Positions 25,939 to 34,837 of a stretch of 64,000 nucleotides of DNA are shown piece after piece. The stretch lies in NCBI RefSeq assembly GCF_014650595.1, contig NZ_BMVG01000030.1:1-64000 (forward strand), in the 5' to 3' direction. Each line of letters begins with the position of its first letter. Position 1 is the stretch's first letter. A program made the translations under genes and the position numbers. Below the pieces are notes generated by a model that saw only the letters and a list, made by a program, of their open reading frames with translations, ran no database searches and was not told where the DNA came from. The DNA comes from Streptomyces alanosinicus (lineage in GTDB: Bacteria > Actinomycetota > Actinomycetes > Streptomycetales > Streptomycetaceae).

Positions 25939-26463
25939 TCAGTCCAGCGGCCGCAGCATGATCACGTCATCGCGGTCGTCGCCGGGCGCGACACGGATGG
26001 CGCCGGGGATCCGGCCGACCTCCTTGTAGCCGCAGGAGCCGTAGAACCGCTCCAGGCCGAGGCCGCCCCGGCAGGTCAGCCGTATCGCGCCGATGCCGTC
26101 GAAGGTGCGGGCCGCGTCCTCGGCGGCCGCCAGCAGATCACGGCCGTACCCCTTGCCCTGGTGGCGGGGGTGGACCATCACCGTGTACAGCCACACCCAG
26201 TGCTTCTGGAGCCGGTGGGTGTTGTGGGCGAGGAACGCGGTCGCGGCCGGCGCGCCCTGCTCGTCGCACCCGACGAGCAGCCGGTGCCGGCCCTCGGCCA
26301 TGGCCACGAAGTGGGTCACCAGCTCCGGCCGGACGTCCTCCCGGGTCACGGGCGGCACGAAACCCACGGCGCCGCCCGCGTTGGAGACGTCCGTCCACAG
26401 GTCGAGGATGCCGTCGCGCAACGCAGGGGTGATGGCGGGGTCGAGCGTGAAGGTAAGGGGCAT
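25939..26463 (-). CDS. GNAT-family N-acetyltransferase
   Basis: 174 residues. The acetyl-CoA loop motif is HPRHQGKGYGRDLL (about 103-116) within a GNAT fold; FYGSCGYKEVGR is the typical last strand. Substrate unknown. It sits between DUF4229 and mqnE genes, all on the minus strand. Confidence 0.87.
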   Translation of the reverse strand: MPLTFTLDPAITPALRDGILDLWTDVSNAGGAVGFVPPVTREDVRPELVTHFVAMAEGRHRLLVGCDEQGAPAATAFLAHNTHRLQKHWVWLYTVMVHPRHQGKGYGRDLLAAAEDAARTFDGIGAIRLTCRGGLGLERFYGSCGYKEVGRIPGAIRVAPGDDRDDVIMLRPLD

Positions 26464-26508
26464 GTAGGCAGCCTATCCATTACCCGCACGCTCCTTCCAG
26501 CGAATGGA

Positions 26509-27672
26509 TCACACCCGCATCGGCTGCGGGGAGTCCCGGCGGGCCGGGTCGGGGCCGTCGTACTCACGGATGATCTCGTAACGGGTGTTGCGCTCCACCG
26601 GGCGGAAGCCGGCGTCGCGGATCAGGTCGAGCAGATCCTCGCGGGTCAGCTTGTTCGGGGTGCCGTAGTTGTCCGCGTCGTGCGTGATCTTGTACTCGAC
26701 GACCGAGCCGTCCATGTCGTCCGCGCCGTGCTGGAGGGCCAGCTGGGCGGTCTGCACGCCGTGCATCACCCAGAAGACCTTGACGTGCGGAACGTTGTCG
26801 AACAACAGCCTGGACACCGCGAAGGTCTTCAGGGCCTCGGCGCCGGTCGCCATCTGGGTGCGGGCCTGGAGGGTGTTGCGTACCTTGCCGTCCTTCATGT
26901 CCACGAAGTCGTGCTGGTAGCGCAGCGGGATGAAGACCTGGAAGCCGTTCGTCTCGTCCTGCAGTTCACGCAGGCGCAGAACGTGGTCGACCCGGTGGCG
27001 GGGCTCCTCGATGTGGCCGTAGAGCATCGTGCAGGGGGTCTTGAGCCCCTTCTCGTGCGCCAGGCGGTGGATCCGCGACCAGTCCTCCCAGTGGGTCCGG
27101 TGGTCCACGATGTGCTGCCGGACCTCCCAGTCGAAGATCTCGGCGCCGCCGCCGGTCAGCGACTCCAGACCGGCGTCGATCAGCTCGTCGAGGATCTCGG
27201 ACGCCGACAGGCCGCTGATCGTCTCGAAGTGGTGGATCTCCGTCGCCGTGAAGGCCTTCAGGGAGACGTCCGGGAGCGCCGCCTTCAGTTCGCGCAGCGA
27301 GCGCGGGTAGTACCGCCAGGGCAGGTTCGGGTGCAGGCCGTTGACGATGTGCAGCTCGGTGAGGTTCTCCGACTCCATCGACCTGGCCAGCTTCACGGCC
27401 TCCTCGATGCGCATCGTGTACGCGTCCTTCTCGCCCGGCTTGCGCTGGAAGGAGCAGTAGGCGCAGGAGGCCGTGCACACATTGGTCATGTTCAGGTGCC
27501 GGTTGACGTTGAAGTGCACCACGTCGCCGTTCTTGCGGGTGCGCACCTCATGGGCGAGGCCGCCGAGCCACGCCAGGTCGTCCGACTCGTACAGCGCGAT
27601 GCCGTCCTCGCGAGTCAGCCGCTCACCTGAGCGGACCTTCTCCTCCAGCTCGCGCTTGAGCCCGACGTCCAT
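26509..27672 (-). CDS. mqnE: Aminofutalosine synthase, radical SAM (MqnE)
   Basis: 387 residues from ATG at 27672, preceded by AAAGG; a GTG at 27681 is less well placed. The radical SAM cluster motif is CTASCAYC (about 74-81). The LHIVNGLHPNLPWRYY and AFTATEIHHFETISGL stretches are characteristic of MqnE/MqnC enzymes; the match to MqnE rather than MqnC is by overall sequence feel and context. It adds an adenosyl radical to enolpyruvyl-benzoate to make aminofutalosine. Confidence 0.9.
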   Translation of the reverse strand: MDVGLKRELEEKVRSGERLTREDGIALYESDDLAWLGGLAHEVRTRKNGDVVHFNVNRHLNMTNVCTASCAYCSFQRKPGEKDAYTMRIEEAVKLARSMESENLTELHIVNGLHPNLPWRYYPRSLRELKAALPDVSLKAFTATEIHHFETISGLSASEILDELIDAGLESLTGGGAEIFDWEVRQHIVDHRTHWEDWSRIHRLAHEKGLKTPCTMLYGHIEEPRHRVDHVLRLRELQDETNGFQVFIPLRYQHDFVDMKDGKVRNTLQARTQMATGAEALKTFAVSRLLFDNVPHVKVFWVMHGVQTAQLALQHGADDMDGSVVEYKITHDADNYGTPNKLTREDLLDLIRDAGFRPVERNTRYEIIREYDGPDPARRDSPQPMRV

Positions 27673-27711
27673 TGCCCACACCTTTCTACGACAGCCCGGC
27701 CAACGGTATCC

Positions 27712-27880
27712 CTAGTGCCCCGGCAGGCGACGTTTGCCCCTCAAGGAGCGGCGTCCGGTGCGTGCTCTCGGCGCGCCGGCCGGAAGTCCTCGTACTGGGC
27801 GTACGTGGGCTTTCGGCCGGTGCGGCGAGAGGGCGTGCCGGGCGTCGCGACGGGGTGAACGTCGCCTGCCGGGGCACTAG
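27712..27880. repeat. 169-bp imperfect palindrome with CTAG ends (MITE-like)
   Basis: The two ends are perfect 23-bp inverted repeats (27712-27734 and 27858-27880, CTAGTGCCCCGGCAGGCGAC...), and the inner halves remain similar when folded. CTAG at each edge would fit insertion at TA, as for IS630-type elements, without a transposase gene. The right end supplies the TAG stop codon of the Lrp-family gene. It could act as a terminator hairpin between the two genes. Confidence 0.75.
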
Positions 27881-28332
27881 ACCTCTTCGGGCAGCTCTCC
27901 GACCCGGTTCTCCCACTTGGTGGAGAGCACGATGGTGGTACGGGTGCGCGAGACACCCTTGGTGCCGGACAGCCGGCGGATGATCCGCTCCAGCCCGTCC
28001 ACGTCCGCCGCGCGCGCCTTGAGCATGAAGGAGTCGTCGCCGGCGATGAACCAGCAGTCCTCGATCTCCGGCAGATCCCGCAGCCGCTGGGCGACGTCCT
28101 CGTGGTCGGCGGCGTCGGAGAGCGAGATCCCGATCAGCGCGGTGACGCCGAGACCGAGGGAGGCCGCGTTCACCGTGGCGCGGTAACCGGTGATGACACC
28201 GGCCGCCTCCAGCCGGTTGATGCGGTCGGTGACACTGGGGCCCGACAGGCCGACCAGGCGCCCCAGCTCCGCGTACGAGGCCCGGCCGTTCTCCCTCAGG
28301 GCCTGGATGAGCTGCCTGTCCACCGCGTCCAT
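27877..28332 (-). CDS. Lrp/AsnC-family transcriptional regulator
   Basis: 151 residues. Helix-turn-helix at the N-terminus (DRQLIQALRENGRASYAELG) and the RAM ligand domain after about residue 65 (GVTALIGISL). It lies between mqnE and a UbiX-type gene and so may control the menaquinone block. Its stop codon is the terminal TAG of the 169-bp palindrome. Confidence 0.9.
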   Translation of the reverse strand: MDAVDRQLIQALRENGRASYAELGRLVGLSGPSVTDRINRLEAAGVITGYRATVNAASLGLGVTALIGISLSDAADHEDVAQRLRDLPEIEDCWFIAGDDSFMLKARAADVDGLERIIRRLSGTKGVSRTRTTIVLSTKWENRVGELPEEV

Positions 28333-28414
28333 GCGATCGAAGCCTTCCGGTGAAAGTTCCTGAAGTGATGAGAGGTACTGCTACTTGCCCAGTGCGTCTG
28401 CTTGCCCGGTGCGT

Positions 28415-29074
28415 CTACTCGCCCGGTACGTCCGAGGAGCCGCCGCCCAGCTCGCCCCGCCACCGCCGGTACAGGCCGTGCTCGACGCCCGCCGCGTCCA
28501 GCACCCGCCCGGCGACGAAGTCCACCAGGTCCTGGATATGGGTGGCGCCCGCGTAGAAGGCGGGCGAGGCCGGTACGACGGTGGCTCCGGCGTCGTCCAG
28601 CGCGACGAGGTGGCGCAGCGTCTGGCCGTTCAAGGGGGTCTCCCGCACGGACACGACGAGGGTGCGGCGCTCCTTCAGGGTGACGCTCGCCGCACGCTGC
28701 AGCAGATCCTTGGACAGCCCGAGCGCCACCCCCGCCACACAGGCGGTGGAGGCGGGCACGATGAGCATCCCCTTCGCCGGGTACGACCCCGAGGACGGCC
28801 CGGCCGCGAGGTCGCCCGCGTTCCAGTACCGCAGCCCGCTGATGTCCACGTCGAAGGTCCCGGGCTTGCCGTCGGCCCCCCGGGCCAGCCATTCCCGCAG
28901 GTCGTCCTGCCAGTGGGCGTCCCGGAACGGGATACCCGTCTCGTCCAGCAGCGTCAGCCGCGAGGCCCGGCTGACCACCAGGTCGACGGCCTCTCCCGCG
29001 GCCAGCAGCGCCCGCAGCACGGCCGCCGCATACGGCGTCCCGGACGCGCCGGACACCCCCACGATCCAAGGCAC
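28415..29074 (-). CDS. ubiX: UbiX-type flavin prenyltransferase, menaquinone block
   Basis: 219 residues from GTG at 29074, chosen for its AGGAG site; longer starts lack one. The FMN-binding loop is VGVSGASGTPYAAAVL and RETPLNGQTLRHL is the conserved C-terminal motif. It makes prenylated FMN for the UbiD-type decarboxylase encoded at 30,183. In Streptomyces these two act late in the futalosine pathway (MqnM-like naming exists). Confidence 0.88.
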   Translation of the reverse strand: MPWIVGVSGASGTPYAAAVLRALLAAGEAVDLVVSRASRLTLLDETGIPFRDAHWQDDLREWLARGADGKPGTFDVDISGLRYWNAGDLAAGPSSGSYPAKGMLIVPASTACVAGVALGLSKDLLQRAASVTLKERRTLVVSVRETPLNGQTLRHLVALDDAGATVVPASPAFYAGATHIQDLVDFVAGRVLDAAGVEHGLYRRWRGELGGGSSDVPGE

Positions 29075-29200
29075 GCGCTGCGTTTCTCCTGCGTTCACAC
29101 CTTGAGCGTACCGGTGGGTCGGACAGCCCTCAGGCCGGGTGGGGGCAGCCGCCGGCCCGGTGACCCGAGGGGCCACCCGAGCGACCGTCACCCGAAGGGA

Positions 29201-30103
29201 CTACGGCGTGAGGCCCCGCACCAGCAGATCGATCAGCGCGCAGACGAACAGGGAGATCCCGATGAAGCCGTTCGTGGAGAAGAACGCCCTGTTCAGGCGG
29301 GACAGGTCGTGGGGGCGGACGATGCTGTGCTCATAGACGAAGGCACCCGCGACGATCACCAGGCCCAGCCAGAAGAACGCGCCCGCGTGGGTGGCGAGGG
29401 CGTACCAGACGAGCAGGGCCGTGGTCAGCGTGTGGCAGACCCTCGCGCCCCAGATCGCGGCCGGGATACCGAAGCGCGCCGGCACCGACATCACGCCGGT
29501 CTCGCGGTCGGTCTCGACGTCCTGGCAGGCGTAGATCAGGTCGAAGCCGCCGATCCAGATGCCCACGGCGAGGCCGAGGATCACCGCGTCCCAGTTCCAG
29601 GTCCCGGAGATGGCGAGCCAGCCGCCGATCGGGCCCATGGACTGGGCGAGCCCGAGGATCGCCTGCGGGAAGTTCGTGAAGCGTTTGCCGTAGGGGTAGA
29701 CCACCATCGGGATCACCGCCACCGGCGCCAGGGCCAGGCACAACGGGTTCAGCAGGGCCGCCGCGCCCAGGAAGATCACCAGGGCGATCAGGGCGCCGGT
29801 CCACGCGTGCCGGACCGACATCGCGCCGGTGACCAGCTCCCGGTGCGCCGTACGCGGGTTACGGGCGTCGATCTCCCGGTCGATGATCCGGTTGACCGCC
29901 ATCGCGAACGTCCGCAGGCCGACCATGCAGACGGTGACCAGCAGCAGCCGACCCCAGTGGATGTTCCCGTCCCACTCGAACATCGCCGTGAGGGCGGCGA
30001 TGTAGGCGAAGGGCAGCGCGAAGATCGAGTGCTCGATCATCACCAGCCGCAGGAAGGCCTTGGTGCGTCCCGGCTGAGGGATCGCGGCGGAAGCGCTGCT
30101 CAC
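29201..30103 (-). CDS. mqnP: UbiA-family prenyltransferase (MqnP)
   Basis: 300 residues from GTG at 30103. Eight to nine membrane segments. The first Asp-rich motif is in NRIIDREIDARNPRT (about 71-85) and the second in ACQDVETDRETG. It attaches the polyprenyl chain to the naphthoquinone precursor in the membrane. Its start codon lies in the second copy of a 16-bp repeat that also carries the UbiD stop codon; originally the two genes probably overlapped by GTGA. Confidence 0.9.
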   Translation of the reverse strand: MSSASAAIPQPGRTKAFLRLVMIEHSIFALPFAYIAALTAMFEWDGNIHWGRLLLVTVCMVGLRTFAMAVNRIIDREIDARNPRTAHRELVTGAMSVRHAWTGALIALVIFLGAAALLNPLCLALAPVAVIPMVVYPYGKRFTNFPQAILGLAQSMGPIGGWLAISGTWNWDAVILGLAVGIWIGGFDLIYACQDVETDRETGVMSVPARFGIPAAIWGARVCHTLTTALLVWYALATHAGAFFWLGLVIVAGAFVYEHSIVRPHDLSRLNRAFFSTNGFIGISLFVCALIDLLVRGLTP

Positions 30104-30198
30104 AGTCCGTACTCCGGATCACCCCCGCGAAGACGGGGAAACCCCGTCTTCGCGCTGCCCCGCACCATCATGTCGGTGCCCTTCACAGTCCGTACTCC
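30100..30198. repeat. 16-bp direct repeat enclosing an 83-bp-period insert with a CRISPR-repeat-like hairpin
   Basis: TCACAGTCCGTACTCC is at 30100-30115 and 30183-30198. Between them lies a 13-bp perfect hairpin with an AAA loop (30126-30138 and 30142-30154). Bases 30116-30142, beginning GGATCACCCCCGCG and ending GGGGAAAC, resemble a type I-E CRISPR repeat. Only one repeat-like unit exists and there are no cas genes in the window. The insert separates two genes that probably once overlapped. Confidence 0.75.
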
Positions 30199-31640
30199 TT
30201 CCAGCGCCGCGTCACCCGTTCGGCCGTATCCGGGTCCGACAGGACCATGTCCGGCCAGCCGCCGTCGCGGGTGTAGCCCTCCTCGGGCCACTTCCTCGTC
30301 GCGTCGATGCCTGCCTTGCCACCCCAGAACTGCTGGTAGGAGGCGTGGTCGAGATGGTCGACGGGGCCTTCGACGACCGTGAGGTCACGGGCGTAGTCGG
30401 TGTTGCCGAGGGCCCGCCAGGCGACCTCGTGCAGATCGTGCACATCGCAGTCGGCGTCCACGACCACGATCAGCTTGGTCAGGGACATCATGTGCGCCCC
30501 CCAGATCGCGTGCATGACCTTCTGCGCGTGCTTGGGGTACTTCTTGTCGATCGAGACGATCGCACAGTTGTGGAAGCCGCCGGCCTCGGGGAGGTGGTAG
30601 TCCACGATGTCCGGGACGATGATCTTGAGGAGGGGCAGGAAGAAACGCTCCGTCGCCCTGCCCAGCGGGCCGTCCTCCGTCGGTGGGCGCCCGACCACGA
30701 TCGACTGGAGCAGCGGACGCTTCCGCATCGTCACGCAGTCGATGGTCAGCGCCGGGAACGGCTCCTGCGGGGTGTAGAAGCCGGTGTGGTCGCCGAAGGG
30801 GCCCTCGGGCAGCATCTCGCCCGGCTCCAGCCAGCCCTCCAGGACGACCTCGGCGTTCGCGGGCACCTGGAGCGGGACGGTCTTGCAGTCGACCATCTCG
30901 ATCCGCTTGCCCGCGATGAACCCGGCGAACAGGTACTCGTCGATGTCGCCGGGGAGCGGGGCGGTGGAGGCGTACGTCACGGCGGGCGGGCACCCGAAGG
31001 CGATGGCGACCGGCAGCCGCTCGCCCCTGCGCGCCGCGACCTGGTAGTGGTTGCGGCTGTCCTTGTGGATCTGCCAGTGCATGCCGATCGTGCGCCGGTC
31101 GTGGCGCTGCAGGCGGTACAGACCGAGGTTGCGGATGCCGGTCTCGGGGTCCTTGGTGTGGGTCAGACCCAGGTTGAAGAAGGAACCGCCGTCCTTTGGC
31201 CAGGTGAAGAGCGCCGGGAGCCGGTCGAGGTCGACCTCGTCGCCGTGCAGCACGACCTCCTGCACGGGGGCGCTGTCCGATTTCACCTTCTTCGGTGGCA
31301 CATGGGTCATCGCACCGAGCTTGCCGAAGGCCTCCCGGACGCCGACGAAGCCGTGCGGCAGTTCGGGCCGCAGCAGGCCGCCGATCTTCTCGGAGATCTC
31401 GCCGTACGACGTCAGGCCCAGCGCCTTCAGCAGGCGGCGGTCGGTGCCGAAGACGTTCATCGCGAGGGGCATCGCCGAGCCCTTCACGTTCTCGAAGAGC
31501 AGCGCGGGGCCGCCGGACTTCTGCACCCGGTCGACGATCTCCCCGACTTCCAGATGAGGGTCGACCTCGGCCTTGATGCGCTTGAGGTCACCCTCGCGCT
31601 CCAGCGCCCGCAGCAGGGAGCGAAGATCGTCGTAAGCCAT
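30183..31640 (-). CDS. UbiD-family decarboxylase, menaquinone block
   Basis: 485 residues from ATG at 31640. UbiD signatures include HDRRTIGMHWQIHKDSRNHY, EGPFGDHTGFYTPQEPFP and the E-R-type site in RATERFFLPLLK. It uses prenylated FMN to decarboxylate an aromatic acid, and with the neighbouring UbiX- and UbiA-type genes is assigned to the futalosine pathway (MqnL-like). The order UbiD-UbiA-UbiX-Lrp-MqnE on one strand suggests joint expression. Confidence 0.9.
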   Translation of the reverse strand: MAYDDLRSLLRALEREGDLKRIKAEVDPHLEVGEIVDRVQKSGGPALLFENVKGSAMPLAMNVFGTDRRLLKALGLTSYGEISEKIGGLLRPELPHGFVGVREAFGKLGAMTHVPPKKVKSDSAPVQEVVLHGDEVDLDRLPALFTWPKDGGSFFNLGLTHTKDPETGIRNLGLYRLQRHDRRTIGMHWQIHKDSRNHYQVAARRGERLPVAIAFGCPPAVTYASTAPLPGDIDEYLFAGFIAGKRIEMVDCKTVPLQVPANAEVVLEGWLEPGEMLPEGPFGDHTGFYTPQEPFPALTIDCVTMRKRPLLQSIVVGRPPTEDGPLGRATERFFLPLLKIIVPDIVDYHLPEAGGFHNCAIVSIDKKYPKHAQKVMHAIWGAHMMSLTKLIVVVDADCDVHDLHEVAWRALGNTDYARDLTVVEGPVDHLDHASYQQFWGGKAGIDATRKWPEEGYTRDGGWPDMVLSDPDTAERVTRRWKEYGL

Positions 31641-31728
31641 GCGGTCAAGTATCGCCGACGGACCGCTTCGTCCCGGCGCCCACCCCTGCCCGGCCGGGGC
31701 GCGGCGGCCGCTGGGATACTCGGTGATC

Positions 31729-32292
31729 ATGAGACGCCGTGCCGTGTCACCGGTCCTGACCGCGCTGCTCGCACTCGCCGCGTGCACGCCTCGGCAGGAC
31801 CCGGACGCCTCCGCCGATTCCCTGGTGAACCGCGTCCCGGCCGCCGGCCGCGAGGCCGCGCCGGACCTCGCCGGCACCGACCTCGACGGCCGCCGGATCC
31901 GGCTGTCCGCCTATCGCGGCAAGGTCGTCGTCCTCAACGTCTGGGCCTCCTGGTGCGGCCCCTGCCGTGCCGAGGCGCCCGAACTCTCCCGGGCCCAGCA
32001 GCACTTGGCGGCCAAGGGCGTCCAGGTGCTGGGCGTGGACACCGACGCCGACCGGTCCCAGGGCCGGGCGTTCGCGAGCGACCACCGGCTGGCCTATCCG
32101 AGTCTGTACGACGCCGGCAGCCGGCAGCTCGTGCGGCGGCTGCCCGCGAAGTACCTGGCGCGGGCACTGCCGTTCACGCTCTTCATCGACCGGGACGGGA
32201 GGATCGCCGCCCAGGGGCTGAGCAGCTTCACGGAGACCGACGTCCGCACCGTCACGCGCCCGCTGCTCGACGAGAAGACCGGCAAGCACTGA
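31729..32292 (+). CDS. TlpA/ResA-like thioredoxin lipoprotein
   Basis: 187 residues from ATG at 31729. Lipobox LLALAAC (Cys near 20), then a thioredoxin fold with active site WASWCGPCRAEA (CGPC). It is a membrane-bound outside disulfide reductase, a paralogue of the ResA-type protein at 44,483. Divergent from the UbiD gene. Role in cytochrome c or general redox upkeep is inferred. Confidence 0.88.
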   Translation: MRRRAVSPVLTALLALAACTPRQDPDASADSLVNRVPAAGREAAPDLAGTDLDGRRIRLSAYRGKVVVLNVWASWCGPCRAEAPELSRAQQHLAAKGVQVLGVDTDADRSQGRAFASDHRLAYPSLYDAGSRQLVRRLPAKYLARALPFTLFIDRDGRIAAQGLSSFTETDVRTVTRPLLDEKTGKH

Positions 32293-32355
32293 GCGGGGCC
32301 AACCGCTACCCTGGCCCGGTTGCCGGCCGTCTCATTTCGTGAGGGATCGCACGCC

Positions 32356-32781
32356 ATGCTCAGCTGTCTGCTGTTCCTGCTGGTGCTGGCCCTGTGGATC
32401 TATGCCTTCGTGGACTGTCTGAACACCCCCGAGGAAGAGGTGCGGCAGCTGCCGAAGGTGGCCTGGGTGATCATCATCCTGCTCTTCGGCGAGGTGCTGG
32501 TCGGGCCGGTCGCCTGGCTGATCACCGGCCGGGCGCGGCCGGCGGCGGGCGGCTCCGGCCCCGGGGCGGGGCGCCGGGACGCGGGGGCGCGCTGGGTCGC
32601 CCCCGACGACAATCCCGAGTTCCTCAGGACCCTGGGCCCGTCCCGGGACACCTCGCGTGGCACCTCGCGTGGCACCACCCATGACACCACCCATGACACC
32701 ACCCTCGACGACTCCCGCGACAAGGACGACCCGAAGGGCGGTCCCAAGGGCGGTCCCAAGGGCGGCCCCACGGGCGGCTGA
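32356..32781 (+). CDS. PLD nuclease N-terminal-type membrane protein
   Basis: 141 residues. Two membrane segments (about 1-19 and 36-58) bearing the PLDc_N pattern (FVDCLNTPEEEVRQLPKVAW). The C-terminus is made of short repeats, SRGTSRGTTHDTTHD and then KGGPKGGPKGGP, encoded by 12- and 9-bp DNA repeats that could vary in number. Function unknown; the motif is shared with the front of cardiolipin synthases. Confidence 0.8.
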   Translation: MLSCLLFLLVLALWIYAFVDCLNTPEEEVRQLPKVAWVIIILLFGEVLVGPVAWLITGRARPAAGGSGPGAGRRDAGARWVAPDDNPEFLRTLGPSRDTSRGTSRGTTHDTTHDTTLDDSRDKDDPKGGPKGGPKGGPTGG

Positions 32782-32809
32782 GCCGTACCGCCCGTCGCCC
32801 AGGCCGCCG

Positions 32810-34804
32810 TCAGGTGTGGTGCCAGTTCTGCGAGGACGCCCCCGACTGGCAGGTCGCCTCGGACACGCCGCCGCCGAAGGCGAGGTCGAGGCAGCCGCCG
32901 TCGTAGACCGTGCGCAGGGAGTTGCCGGAGCCGCTCGTCCAGCGGAGGTTGCTGCCGCCCTGCGAGCAGTCGCCGACGAAGACGGCCTGACCGTTGCCGT
33001 TGGCGCTCAGACATTCGCCGGTCGACGCGTTGACGACCTTGACGCTGCCGCCGGCGGCGCTGCGGAAGGTCCAGCGGGCCGTCGAGTCCGAGCAGCTGCC
33101 GAGGCCCGTGGAGCCGTAGACCTGGGTCAGGCACTTGCCGTTCTCGCCGTTCTCCAGCCGGAACGTGCCGGAGCCGGGGCTGGTGCCCCCACCGGACGAG
33201 CCACCGCCGCTGCCACCGGAACCGCTCGACCCCCCGGCGCCGCTCGACCCCCCGGCGCCGCTCGACCCTCCCGAGCCGCTGGAACCGCCGGAGCCCGAGG
33301 AGTCGCCGGAACCTCCCGAGCCGCCGCCTGCCGAGCCGTCGGAACCGGAGCCCGAGCCGCTCCCCCGGGTGCCGGATCCGCCGCCCGAGCCGTGGGAACC
33401 GCCGGAGCCGCCCGTGTCCTTCGGGTCCGTCGTCGAGTCGCCCTTCTTCCCCTGCTCGTTCTTGCCGTTCGACGGTGCGGCCGAGCCCTTCGCTCCCGGC
33501 CCCGGCCTGCCGGACGGGCTCGCCGAGGACACGCCGGGTGTGGCACCGGCCGACGCGGAGACGGAGGCGCCCGGTGTGCCGGCGGCGCCGTCGTGCCGGG
33601 CGTCGGAGGTGTACGGGAGCAGCTGGAGGGCCAGGGTCGCCACCCCGGCGCCGACCACGATCGGTACGACGGCCACCAGCACGCGCCTGCGCCGTCGCTC
33701 CCGCTCGGGCCGCCGCTGCCCGCCGGACCGCACGACGATCTCGGGTTCGGGTGCGGGCGGTGCGGGCGCGGCTGCCGCGTCCGGTGCCGGAAGCGTCCCG
33801 GCGGCACCTGCCCGCTCCGGCTCCGCCGGCTCAGCCGTCCCCTCCGGCCCTGCCGACTCCTCCGGCTCCTCCAGCTCCTCCGGCTCCGGTGCCTGTGCCG
33901 CGAACTCCGCGCGGGCGGTGAGGCATTCGGTGAGGGAGGACGGCCACAGCGGCGCGCCGGACGAGGGGATGTGACCGGCGGTCAGCTCCAGCAGTTCGGC
34001 CGCGGTGGGACGGCCCTCCGGGTCCTTGTCCAGGCAGGAGGCGACGACGCTTGCCAACTCGGCGTCCACGGCGCCCAGTTCGGTCAGATCGGGCCGCTCG
34101 TGCACGATCCGGTACAGCACCCCGTGCCCCGACTCGTCACCGAACGGCGGCCGTCCGCTGCCCGCGTACGCCACCACGGAACCGAGCGCGAAGACGTCCA
34201 CCGCACCGGTCAGCCGGCGGGCACCGGAGGCCTGTTCGGGCGACATGTAGGCCGGGGTGCCGACCACCATGCCGGTCCGGGTCAGCTGGCTCTGCTCGGC
34301 GGCGCGGGCGACCCCGAAGTCGATCAGGGTGACCCCGTCGAGGGTCAGCATCACATTGGACGGCTTGACGTCCCGGTGCACCATGTCCAGCCCGTGCACC
34401 GCCGCCAGCCCCGCCGCCGCCTGCCTCAGCAGCAGCCACAGCGCCTCGGCCGGCAACGGCCCGACGTGCGCCTCGACGGCCTCGCGCAGGGTCAGCCCGG
34501 GGACGTACGCCGTGGCGAACCACGGCGGGCGGGCGTCCCGGTCCCCGGCGAGCAGCGGTGCGGTGGCCCCGGCGGGCAGCCGGGAGAGATTGTCCAGCTC
34601 GTGTCCGAAGCGGCGGACGAAGTCCTTGTCCTCGCCGACGACCGACGGCAGGACCTGTTTGACGGCGGCGTACCGCCCCTCGTGCACACCGAGGTAGACC
34701 CGCCCCATGCCGCCGGCGCCGAGCCGGCCGACGAGCGGGATCGGTCCGATCCGCCGGGGGTCGTCCCCCTCCAGCGGCTCGACCCCGTTGCGTTCCCCGT
34801 TCAA
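32810..34804 (-). CDS. Receptor Ser/Thr kinase with ricin-type lectin outside domain
   Basis: 664 residues. Kinase domain about 20-275: LGAGGMGRVYLG, Lys49 in AAVKQV, HRDVKPSN at 143-150, DFG at 162-164. A membrane segment (about 360-385) follows a Pro/Glu-rich linker, then a long Gly/Ser stretch (about 400-545) and a C-terminal RICIN beta-trefoil (about 548-664) with repeated CLT, CLS and CLD strands and QNWHH near the end. It probably senses carbohydrate or wall material. The low-complexity linker is encoded by highly repetitive DNA. Confidence 0.9.
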   Translation of the reverse strand: MNGERNGVEPLEGDDPRRIGPIPLVGRLGAGGMGRVYLGVHEGRYAAVKQVLPSVVGEDKDFVRRFGHELDNLSRLPAGATAPLLAGDRDARPPWFATAYVPGLTLREAVEAHVGPLPAEALWLLLRQAAAGLAAVHGLDMVHRDVKPSNVMLTLDGVTLIDFGVARAAEQSQLTRTGMVVGTPAYMSPEQASGARRLTGAVDVFALGSVVAYAGSGRPPFGDESGHGVLYRIVHERPDLTELGAVDAELASVVASCLDKDPEGRPTAAELLELTAGHIPSSGAPLWPSSLTECLTARAEFAAQAPEPEELEEPEESAGPEGTAEPAEPERAGAAGTLPAPDAAAAPAPPAPEPEIVVRSGGQRRPERERRRRRVLVAVVPIVVGAGVATLALQLLPYTSDARHDGAAGTPGASVSASAGATPGVSSASPSGRPGPGAKGSAAPSNGKNEQGKKGDSTTDPKDTGGSGGSHGSGGGSGTRGSGSGSGSDGSAGGGSGGSGDSSGSGGSSGSGGSSGAGGSSGAGGSSGSGGSGGGSSGGGTSPGSGTFRLENGENGKCLTQVYGSTGLGSCSDSTARWTFRSAAGGSVKVVNASTGECLSANGNGQAVFVGDCSQGGSNLRWTSGSGNSLRTVYDGGCLDLAFGGGVSEATCQSGASSQNWHHT

Positions 34805-34837
34805 CTCTTTCCCCCTGCTTCCGCTTCTGCCTCTGCT

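Noticed and set aside
30100..30198. CRISPR array
   Set aside because: Only one repeat-like unit, no spacers and no cas genes in the window; kept as a repeat feature and finding, not as an array.
28385..30382. 665-codon plus-strand frame
   Set aside because: Antisense to the UbiX and UbiA genes; Arg/Pro/His-rich with no known motif.
30345..32342. 665-codon plus-strand frame over the UbiD gene
   Set aside because: Antisense shadow that even runs through the TlpA-like gene in another frame.
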